Assembly: GCA_964244115.1 (NCBI GenBank)
Contig: CAXTHM010000045.1
Span: 1-32,724, forward strand
DNA: 32,724 nucleotides
DNA from: CADCWK01 sp964244115
Lineage (GTDB): Bacteria > Chloroflexota > Chloroflexia > Thermomicrobiales > UBA6265
Direction of reading: 5' to 3'
How positions within the stretch are numbered: the first letter of the stretch is position 1; each line of letters begins with the position of its first letter. Both the position numbers and the translations under genes were made by a program. Of this stretch, positions 16,832-23,518 are shown piece after piece. The notes under the pieces were generated by a model that did not search any database, had not been told where the DNA came from, and worked only from the letters and a program-made list of their open reading frames with translations.

Positions 16832-18262
16832 ATGAGCACCAGCACGAGCCTTCAGCACTTCGAGACCATCGACGAGCTCCGCGCGGCCACCGAGGGTCTG
16901 CTGACGGTCCAGGAGGATCGGGTGGCGATCCTCGACCACGACGGCATCCGGGGCGACTTCATCGAGCGGCTCGTCCGGACCGGCATCTTCCCCGAGGGCG
17001 AGGTCCGCGAGGCCGCCCGCTGGCTGATCCGCGCGATGGCCGAGGCGCTCGACATCTTCCCGGCCTCGATCAACGACGTCTACCTGTCGGCCGGGCAGGG
17101 CGCCTATCACAACATCACCACCCCGGCGATGAACATTCGGACGCTGACCTTCGACATGGCCCGGGCGATCTTCCGGGCCGCCCAGCGGACCGGCACCGCC
17201 GCGTTCATCTTCGAGATCGCCCGCTCCGAGATGAGCTACACCTGGCAGCGCCCGGCCGACTACACGGCGGCCGTCCTCGGCGCCGCGATCCGGGAGGGCT
17301 GGCGCGGCCCAGTCTTCATCCAGGGCGACCACTTCCAGTTCGCCCGCTCGAAGTTCCAGGCCGACCCCGAGGCCGAGCTCAACACCGTCCGCAAGCTCGC
17401 CGGCGAGGCGATCCGGGCCGGCTTCTACAACATCGACATCGACGCCTCGACGCTGGTCGACATCGAGCAGGACGACCTGATCGAGCAGCAGCGTAACAAC
17501 TACGAGCAGTCCGCCGAGATCCTGGAGTACATCCGGGCCCACCAGCCCGACGGGATCACCATCTCTGTCGGGGCCGAGATCGGCGAGGTCGGCAAGACCA
17601 ACAGCACCGTCGCCGACATGGACGCCTTCATGACCGGCTTCCAGCGCGAACTGGAGCGCCGCTCGGCCACCGGGGCTGACCTGGTCGGGATCAGCAAGAT
17701 CAGCGTCCAGACCGGGACCAGCCACGGCGGCACGGTCCTGCCGGACGGCTCGATCAAGGACGTCAGCGTCGACTTCCAGGTCCTCGCCGACATCACGAAG
17801 GCCGGCCGGGCGAACTACGGCATCGGGGGGGCGGTCCAGCACGGCGCCAGCACCCTGCCGGAGTCGGCCTTCAGCCGGTTCGCCGAGCACGACGCGATCG
17901 AGGTCCACCTCGCGACGGCGTTCCAGAACGCGGTCATCGACAGCGAGCACTTCCCGAGCGAGCTCCGCGACGAGATTTACGCATGGCTGGCCGAGTCCCG
18001 GGCCGACGAGCGCAAGGCCGGCCAGACCGACGCCCAGTTCTACTACTCGACGCGGAAGCGCGCCTTCGGCCCGTTCAAGGAGCAGATCTGGGGCCTGCCG
18101 CAGGAGACCCGGGACGCGATCATGGCCGAACTGGAGCCGCGCTTCGAGCGGATCATGCGCGAACTCGGCGTCGCCGGGCAGCCGCAGATCGTGAGTGAGC
18201 GGGTCCGGGCGATCGGGGTCCCGACGACCGCCCCGGCCGCCCTCCGCGGCGTCCCGGCCTGA
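16832..18262 (+). CDS. Class II (metal-dependent) fructose/tagatose-bisphosphate aldolase-like protein
   Basis: A TIM-barrel enzyme of the class II aldolase superfamily, which uses Zn2+ to cleave or form ketose bisphosphates via dihydroxyacetone phosphate. 476 residues, longer than FbaA (about 360) because of an N-terminal extension of around 80 residues and a C-terminal helical tail. Visible matches: VFIQGDHFQF (Asp166 and metal-binding His167), the acidic ISVGAEIGEVG strand, KISVQTGTSHGG with a second metal His, and YGIGGAVQHGAS with the phosphate-binding loop. The ATG at 16832 follows AAAGGA by 11 bases. The exact sugar-phosphate substrate is not determined by these motifs; it could be the organism's main glycolytic aldolase or a specialised one. 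Confidence 0.85.
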   Translation: MSTSTSLQHFETIDELRAATEGLLTVQEDRVAILDHDGIRGDFIERLVRTGIFPEGEVREAARWLIRAMAEALDIFPASINDVYLSAGQGAYHNITTPAMNIRTLTFDMARAIFRAAQRTGTAAFIFEIARSEMSYTWQRPADYTAAVLGAAIREGWRGPVFIQGDHFQFARSKFQADPEAELNTVRKLAGEAIRAGFYNIDIDASTLVDIEQDDLIEQQRNNYEQSAEILEYIRAHQPDGITISVGAEIGEVGKTNSTVADMDAFMTGFQRELERRSATGADLVGISKISVQTGTSHGGTVLPDGSIKDVSVDFQVLADITKAGRANYGIGGAVQHGASTLPESAFSRFAEHDAIEVHLATAFQNAVIDSEHFPSELRDEIYAWLAESRADERKAGQTDAQFYYSTRKRAFGPFKEQIWGLPQETRDAIMAELEPRFERIMRELGVAGQPQIVSERVRAIGVPTTAPAALRGVPA

Positions 18263-18340
18263 CCCGCCTGCGTCACCGATCCGAATGACGGCGCTCGGAT
18301 GGCATCGCTCGGGAACGAGCGGTGCCGCCCGTGTGTGGTC

Positions 18341-18400
18341 GTAGGGGCGCAGCGAGCCCGTCCGCCACAGCGGCTATCTCCCCTGCGGGCGATAGCGCCT
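18341..18400 (+). repeat. Type A double-hairpin repeat, copy A3 (diverged)
   Basis: Begins with GTAGGGGCG like copy A2. The core 18360-18393 keeps the two-hairpin plan (xTCCGC/GCGGCT, then ATCTCCC/GGGCGAT) but with mismatches and altered loops, then TAGCG. It lies in the 221-base gap between the aldolase-like gene and the queG stop. Confidence 0.65.
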
Positions 18401-18483
18401 GCGAGCACCGGTCAGGGCCAGCGAAGCGAGAGCCAGTGACCCTACCTCGATTGGCACCGGCAGAGCTTCTCGAGTCGTTCTCG

Positions 18484-19659
18484 CTAACTGCTACGCAGCA
18501 CGCTTGCAGCCTCGTCCCGTACCATCTCGTCCGGATCACCTCGCCGAATCGCGTCGACCCGATCCCGAACACCCCTCGCCGTCGAGCCGTCCGCGACCCC
18601 ACGCTCGATCAGACGGCCCAGCGCCCAGGTGGCATGCCCACGGACGAGCGGTTCGTCGTGGGACCGGGCGGCGGCGATCAGGACATCGACGTCCGTCTCC
18701 GTCCCGACGTTGCCCAGCGCGACGGCGGCGTTGCGGGCCAGTCCGACGCGACGCGTCCGGAGCGTCGCCTTGCCGGCGTAGCGATCCCGGAAGGCCACCT
18801 CGGTCATCTCCAGCAGCCAGCGCAGCGAGGGGTAGGCGTGGTCGACGTGTTGCGGCAGGAACTCCGGGTCCGGTTCGGGCCGCGCGGCCCTGGTGTACGG
18901 GCAGACCTCCTGGCAGATGTCGCAGCCGAACACCCAGTCCCCCATCTTCGCCCGCAGTGCCAGCGGGATCGCGCCGCGCTGCTCGATCGTCTGGTACGAC
19001 AGGCAGAGCGGCGCCGAGACGGTGTACGGGGCGACGATCGCGCCGGTCGGGCAGGCCGTCAGGCAGATCGCGCACCGGCCGCAGTCCCGATCGAGGGGCG
19101 GGTCCGGCTCCAGGTCGAGGTCCAGCAGCAACTCCCCGAGCATCACCCATGAGCCGTGGCCGGGAACGATGATGCAGCTGTGCTTGCCGTACCACCCGAG
19201 CCCGGACCGAGCCGCGACCGCCCGATCGACGATCCGGGCGTGGTCGACCAGGTGGCGGGCGTCGACGGGGTAGCCCAGCTCCGCCTCGATCGCCCGGTGG
19301 AGCGCCTTCATCCGGCGCTTGAGCAGCTTGTGGTAGTCGATGCCCCAGGCGTAGCGGGAAATCCGGCCCCGCGGCTCGTCGTCGGGCATTCCCGGGTCGA
19401 TCGACCAGTACGCGACCCCGACGCTGAGGATCGAGCGGGCGCCGGGCAGCAACTGACGCGGGTCGGCACTGACGGCGGCGCGCTCGGGCGTGAACCATCC
19501 CATCCCGTCGACCCGACCGGCGGCGATATGCTCGACGAGGTGCTCCTCCAGTCCAGGGAACGCGTCGGCCGAGGTCACGGCCGCGACCGTCAGGCCATGC
19601 GCCCGGGCCAGGCCCTTCACCTGTCGTGTCAACGTCTGTCTGGACAGGAGTGCCGGCAT
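18484..19659 (-). CDS. queG: Epoxyqueuosine reductase QueG
   Basis: Cobalamin- and iron-sulfur-dependent enzyme that reduces epoxyqueuosine to queuosine in tRNA, the last step of Q synthesis. About 391 residues. The N-terminal half holds the B12-binding region (MGWFTPERAAVSADPRQLLPGARSILSVGVAYW, ISRYAWGIDYHKLLKRRM) and the segment VDHARIVDRAVAARSGLGWYGK, where VD carries the expected catalytic Asp. Then come two [4Fe-4S] clusters: CGRCAICLTACP and CDICQEVCP. The C-terminal part is HEAT-like (VLIAAARSHDEPLVRGHATWALGRLIERG). The start is ATG 19659, immediately after a GTG at 19662; a GGAA site precedes both. No queA, tgt or queCDE in the window. Confidence 0.93.
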   Translation of the reverse strand: MPALLSRQTLTRQVKGLARAHGLTVAAVTSADAFPGLEEHLVEHIAAGRVDGMGWFTPERAAVSADPRQLLPGARSILSVGVAYWSIDPGMPDDEPRGRISRYAWGIDYHKLLKRRMKALHRAIEAELGYPVDARHLVDHARIVDRAVAARSGLGWYGKHSCIIVPGHGSWVMLGELLLDLDLEPDPPLDRDCGRCAICLTACPTGAIVAPYTVSAPLCLSYQTIEQRGAIPLALRAKMGDWVFGCDICQEVCPYTRAARPEPDPEFLPQHVDHAYPSLRWLLEMTEVAFRDRYAGKATLRTRRVGLARNAAVALGNVGTETDVDVLIAAARSHDEPLVRGHATWALGRLIERGVADGSTARGVRDRVDAIRRGDPDEMVRDEAASVLRSS

Positions 19660-19811
19660 CACGCAGTTTTCCGTCGGTGTCGCCCGGTGAGCGGAACGAG
19701 CGACCGGATCTGGACGACACCCTCAAGGTTCAGGGCGTAGACTATTGCGGAGAACAGTAGCAGGAGTGCGGCTCATTCGACGTCCCAGGCGGGATAGGCA
19801 TAATCGACGTC

Positions 19812-21014
19812 ATGAAGGCAAGGCGGGACGTGCAGGGTCATCTTTCGTCGCGACGGGCAGCCCACCACGGGTTCATCCGCATCCTGATCGCCCCAGCCGG
19901 TCTGGTCGTGGCCGGGGCGATCGTCCTGCTGACGGTGCTGGCGCTGATCGCCGGAGGGACCAGCGCCCAGGCACCAGAACCGCCTCAGGCGACGCCGGTC
20001 CTGATGGCGGCCAGGCAGCTGAACGGCGTGCCCTCTCCGTCGGACGCGCCCTCCGCGGCACCGTCCGAGACGCCGGTCTCCCCGAGTGAACCGCCGACCG
20101 AGACACCGACGCTCGTCCCGCCGCCCGAAACGCCGACCACCGCCCCGCCGCCCGCGACCGTCACGCCGACGGTCCCCGTGACCCCGCTGCCCACCGGTAC
20201 CGCAGGACCGAGCGTCCCGCCGACCGTGGCGCCGACGGTCCCGCTGGCGACGCTCTCGCCGACTCCGCCGGCCGCGATCGCGGCGACCGACGAGCCCGCC
20301 AACCGGCCCGACGCCGACCGGAACGCTCCCGGCGCTGGCTCGCCGATCACCCTGAGCGACCGGTTCGACGACCCGGCCATGCGCCTGCTCGGCGAGACGG
20401 AGGCCAACGAGACGCAGATCTCCGGCCGGTACGAGGACGGGCGCTACCGCCTCGAGATCAACGGCCCCGAAGTCGCGCCCGATCTCATCGCGCTGGTCCG
20501 CTCCCCGATCCTCGTCGACGCCTCGATCCACGTCAGCGCCCAGCTCGAAGGGACGATCCAGGACCGTTACGTGATGGCGACCTGTCGCGAGGTCGAGGGC
20601 TACGGCGGCTACCGTGTCTACCTGAGTCCGGACGACGGCTACTTCGCCATCACCCGGTTCGAGCCGGGCGCCCTCCCCACGATCCTGCAGGAGGGACCGG
20701 CCGACGAACTGATCCAGGGAAGCGACCGGTTCGAATTCGACTTCTCCTGCACCGGCTACGTGCTGGAACTCAAGGTCAACGGCGAGACGATCGGCATCGC
20801 GGCCGACAACTCGTTCGCCGCCGGCACGATCAGCATCGGCACCGGCTATTTCGCCAACGCCACCCCAGGCCCCGTGACGGCCCTCTTCCAGGACCTCGAA
20901 GTGACGGGCAGCCTCGGCACGGCCGGCAGCATCGGCCCCGCCCGGCAGGGCCGGTCGCCCTGGGGGCCGGCCCGGTCAGTCGCGACCGTTCCGGCCGCGA
21001 TACGCCCTGAGTAG
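19812..21014 (+). CDS. Secreted/anchored Pro-Thr-rich protein with C-terminal LamG-like domain, hypothetical
   Basis: 400 residues. A basic N-terminus precedes one hydrophobic helix (LIAPAGLVVAGAIVLLTVLALIAGG, about residues 25-50), a membrane anchor or signal. A long Pro/Thr/Ser/Ala-rich stalk (about 52-170) has repeated T-P-T-x-x-P-P units. The C-terminal globular domain (about 178-375) begins ITLSDRFDDP and continues with beta strands (GRYEDGRYRLEI, RSPILVDASIHVSAQLEG, GYRVYLSPDDGYFAITRF, VLELKVNGETIG), as in concanavalin/LamG-like sugar- or protein-binding folds. Two cysteines could form a disulfide. ATG 19812 has no ribosome site; a CATAAT hexamer at 19799-19804 lies just upstream, so a leaderless transcript is possible. 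Divergent from queG. Confidence 0.78.
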   Translation: MKARRDVQGHLSSRRAAHHGFIRILIAPAGLVVAGAIVLLTVLALIAGGTSAQAPEPPQATPVLMAARQLNGVPSPSDAPSAAPSETPVSPSEPPTETPTLVPPPETPTTAPPPATVTPTVPVTPLPTGTAGPSVPPTVAPTVPLATLSPTPPAAIAATDEPANRPDADRNAPGAGSPITLSDRFDDPAMRLLGETEANETQISGRYEDGRYRLEINGPEVAPDLIALVRSPILVDASIHVSAQLEGTIQDRYVMATCREVEGYGGYRVYLSPDDGYFAITRFEPGALPTILQEGPADELIQGSDRFEFDFSCTGYVLELKVNGETIGIAADNSFAAGTISIGTGYFANATPGPVTALFQDLEVTGSLGTAGSIGPARQGRSPWGPARSVATVPAAIRPE

Positions 21015-21039
21015 GCGACCGAAAGGGAGCCGATGTCTC

Positions 21040-21120
21040 GTCCGGAGGGGCGAAGCTCTCGCTACGCTGGCGAGTCCGGCCGCCGCAGTGGCGTTCGCCC
21101 CGCAGGGCGATAGCGGTGTT
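21040..21120 (+). repeat. Type A double-hairpin repeat, copy A4
   Basis: The core 21078-21111 has GGCCGC-CGCA-GTGGCG and TTCGCCC-CGCA-GGGCGAT, followed by TAGCGGTGTT. A preceding segment (GGGGCGAAGCTCTCGC...GCGAGTCC) can fold separately. It is about 65 bases after the secreted protein's stop and 40 bases before a type B repeat. Confidence 0.8.
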
Positions 21121-21151
21121 CGCGAGACGGGTTTCCGAAGGCGAATGCCCG

Positions 21152-21234
21152 GTGGCGGAGCAGACCTCTCCCCCGACCCCTCTCCGGCTCGTTTGGCGCT
21201 GCGGCGCTCACGCCCGGAGAGGGGCTTCACCCTG
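21152..21234 (+). repeat. Type B repeat, copy B1
   Basis: Starts GTGGCGGAGCAGACCTCTCC and contains an 11-bp perfect inverted pair, CCCCTCTCCGG at 21177-21187 with CCGGAGAGGGG at 21224-21234, around GGCGCTGCGGCGCT. Its reverse complement recurs at 23369-23481, and a same-orientation copy at 32660 to the window end. Confidence 0.78.
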
Positions 21235-21282
21235 GTCGGCTTCGCCTTCCAGTCATGGTCGAAGATCCGAGCTCGATCTGAG

Positions 21283-22260
21283 CTATTCGCCAAACAGGTT
21301 CACCTCATCCATCCCCACCAACTGCGCCAGTCCGGCCCGGTCGGTCAGGCCGCCCTGCCCGCCAACGGCCGTGATCGCCGACGCGCCCAGGGCGTTGGCG
21401 AGCAGGCCGGTTCGGGGCCAGGGCCAGCGTAGCGCCATCCCCCAAGCGATCCCGGCGGTGAAGGCGTCGCCGGCCCCGGTCGGGTCGACGACGGCGACCG
21501 GCCAGGCGGGGACGTCCCAGATCTCGTTCCGGGTGCAGACCCGGCAGCCGCCGGCTCCGAGCGAGATCGCGCAGCTCCGCAGGTTCGCACCCGACATCCG
21601 CGACCGGATCACGGCGGTCGCCGCATCGAGGTCGCCCGTCCCGGTCAGCGCCATCAGTTCGCTGACGCTCCCGACGATCGTGTCGAACCGGAGGGCCACC
21701 TCCAGCGCGTCATCCGCGATCGGAACGCCGTCCTCGACCAGATAGGTCAGCGTCCCGAGCAGGCGCGTCCGGGGCGAACTGTGGGCCGGAAGGTCGGTCA
21801 GCCAGCGGCGGAGGGTGTGGTCGGCGAAGTCCAGCAGGACGATGTCGTGGGCGAACAGCCCGGCGATGTCCAGCCGGTCGTGCCGGACGATCGCGGCGCC
21901 GGGCTGCCAGAAGATCGTCCGGTCGGGCGGGTCACCGGAGACGATTAGGGTGCACCGGTCCGTGACCGTTCCCGGCTTGACGATGAACGCGGAGACGTCG
22001 ATGTTCGGCTCGGCGACCATCGCGGCGATCAGCCGTCGCCCGTCCTCGTCGTCCCCGACCCGGCCGACCAGCGTCACGTCCGCGCCGATCCGGGCCAGGG
22101 CGACGGCGGTGTTGGTTGTCGTCCCACCGGGCAGCGACCACTCGTCCGTCACGACCCGGTAGTCCCCGGCGTTGGGATACGTCGGCACGGCCAGCAGACG
22201 GTCCCACGACGCCGTCCCGATCGCCGCGACCCGTGGCCGCCGATCCGTCCCATCAGTCAT
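21283..22260 (-). CDS. PfkB-family carbohydrate (ribokinase-like) kinase
   Basis: Cytoplasmic ATP-dependent kinase of the ribokinase/PfkB fold, 325 residues, phosphorylating a sugar or nucleoside that I cannot identify. The N-terminal signature is WSLPGGTTTNTAVALARIGADVTLVGRVGDDEDG (PfkB signature 1 type). The C-terminal signature is VVDPTGAGDAFTAGIAWG, with the catalytic base Asp in GAGD and the anion hole. The ATG at 22260 has GGAG seven bases upstream; the frame stays open to 22617, but that part overlaps the divergent lyase gene and is not coding-like. Divergently paired with the CitE-like gene, which could act on a product of the same route (inference only). The end of the gene lies 48 bases from repeat B1. 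Confidence 0.9.
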   Translation of the reverse strand: MTDGTDRRPRVAAIGTASWDRLLAVPTYPNAGDYRVVTDEWSLPGGTTTNTAVALARIGADVTLVGRVGDDEDGRRLIAAMVAEPNIDVSAFIVKPGTVTDRCTLIVSGDPPDRTIFWQPGAAIVRHDRLDIAGLFAHDIVLLDFADHTLRRWLTDLPAHSSPRTRLLGTLTYLVEDGVPIADDALEVALRFDTIVGSVSELMALTGTGDLDAATAVIRSRMSGANLRSCAISLGAGGCRVCTRNEIWDVPAWPVAVVDPTGAGDAFTAGIAWGMALRWPWPRTGLLANALGASAITAVGGQGGLTDRAGLAQLVGMDEVNLFGE

Positions 22261-22390
22261 CCCTGCGCTCCGGCCTCTGATCACGCGATAGTCGTGGATC
22301 GCCCGGCGATCGGACCCGTCGGGTATCGTACCCGCTGCCATCGTCCCGGCGGACGCCGCCACGACCCGATCGCTCCCGGAGGAGATCGAC

Positions 22391-23308
22391 ATCGACGCCA
22401 TCACACCCCCCCGGCGGACCCGTAGTGTCCTCTCGGTACCAGCGATCCGGCCCGAGCTGATCCCGAAGGGGCTGGCCTCGGCCGCCGACATGATCCTCCT
22501 GGACCTGGAAGCCTCGGTCGCGGCGGCCGACAAGGCGACCGCGCGCGATAACGTCGTCCGGACCCTGAACGATGCCGAACTGGGATTCGGCCGGATGCCG
22601 CGCGCGATCCGGATCAACGCCGTCGCCTCCGGGTTGGCCTACCGGGACCTGATCGCGCTCTTCGAGCGGACCGAGGTGCCGATCGACCTGATCATCCTGC
22701 CGCAGGTCCGCGACGTCGCCGACATCGCCCATGTCGACCGGCTCCTCGACCAGTTGGAGGCGACGACTGGCCGGACCCAGCGGACCGGGCTGGAGATCAT
22801 CATCGAGGAGGCCACCGCCCTCCGCGACGTCGGCCGGATCGCCGGCTTCAGCGACCGGATCGAGGCGCTCGTCTACGGTCCGGGCGACCTCGCCGCCGCG
22901 CTCGGGATGCCGATGCGCTCGCTCGGCGTACCGGATGAGTGGGACGCCGCCTACCCCGGCCACCGCATCCACCACATCCTCGGCGAGCTCCTCGTCGCCG
23001 CCCGGGCCGCCGGGCTCCGCGTGATCGACGGCCCGTTCGCGGCCATCGGCGACCGGGAGGGCTTCCGCCGGGCCTGCGCCGTCTCGCGGTCGATGGGCTA
23101 CGACGGCAAGTGGTGCATCCACCCGTCGCAGATCGCCGACTGCAACGCGGCGTTCTCACCGTCCGACGACGAGATCGCCTGGGCCCGGCGGGTGGTCGCG
23201 GCGCTGGACGACGCGGCGGCGGCGGGACGAGGCGCCGTCACCGTTGACGGCCAGATGATCGACGCGGCCAACGTCCGGCTCGCTCGGCGGACCCTGGCCG
23301 CGCACTGA
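22391..23308 (+). CDS. HpcH/HpaI aldolase / citrate lyase beta (CitE)-like protein
   Basis: TIM-barrel CoA-ester lyase/aldolase of the CitE group. Family features: TRSVLSVPAIRPELIPKGL then MILLDLEASVAAADK (normally DLEDSV), LEIIIEEATAL with Mg2+-binding acid, YGPGDLAAALG, and the C-terminal SMGYDGKWCIHPSQI. The start is odd. The first ATG, at 22490, would delete the conserved first strand (RSVLSVP). The open frame runs back to 22292 with no ATG, GTG or TTG. A strong GGAGGAG site at 22378-22384 is followed six bases later by ATC at 22391, taken here as a non-canonical start giving about 305 residues. A seven-C run near 22404-22412 makes a sequencing slip another option. Reaction likely malyl-/citramalyl-/citryl-CoA cleavage type; the substrate is unknown. 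Confidence 0.85.
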   Translation: MDAITPPRRTRSVLSVPAIRPELIPKGLASAADMILLDLEASVAAADKATARDNVVRTLNDAELGFGRMPRAIRINAVASGLAYRDLIALFERTEVPIDLIILPQVRDVADIAHVDRLLDQLEATTGRTQRTGLEIIIEEATALRDVGRIAGFSDRIEALVYGPGDLAAALGMPMRSLGVPDEWDAAYPGHRIHHILGELLVAARAAGLRVIDGPFAAIGDREGFRRACAVSRSMGYDGKWCIHPSQIADCNAAFSPSDDEIAWARRVVAALDDAAAAGRGAVTVDGQMIDAANVRLARRTLAAH

Positions 23309-23368
23309 GACGTGAGATCAAGCAGCGGATCCCAAATGTCCTCGACTCGTTCGATGGGCGGCGCTACT

Positions 23369-23481
23369 CCCCTCTCCGGGCACCTGCGGAGCCGCCAGCG
23401 CAGCGAGAGCCACGTCAGCGGTGAGCGAGCAGGTGAGCCGGAGAGGGGTCTCGCTGCGCTGGGGGGAGAGGTCTGCTCCGC
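23369..23481 (-). repeat. Type B repeat, copy B2 (inverted relative to B1)
   Basis: CCCCTCTCCGG at 23369-23379 pairs with CCGGAGAGGGG at 23438-23448, with an inner GCACCTGC/GCAGGTG pair. The outer GGGGGGAGAGGTCTGCTCCGC (23461 onward) is the reverse complement of the start of B1. B1 and B2 therefore face each other across the PfkB and CitE-like genes. Confidence 0.75.
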
Positions 23482-23518
23482 AACCACCCAACGCTGATGT
23501 ACCGCTCAAACCGCCCGA

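Noticed and set aside
16643..17950. 435-codon open frame opposite the aldolase-like gene
   Set aside because: The plus-strand frame has clear class II aldolase motifs; the antisense frame has none and would cross the preceding terminator.
22253..23122. Open frame opposite the CitE-like gene and its leader
   Set aside because: Shadow frame; the plus strand carries the conserved CitE motifs.
23369..23481. CRISPR-like repeat
   Set aside because: Only a single inverted structure with dispersed relatives; no regular spacers and no cas genes.
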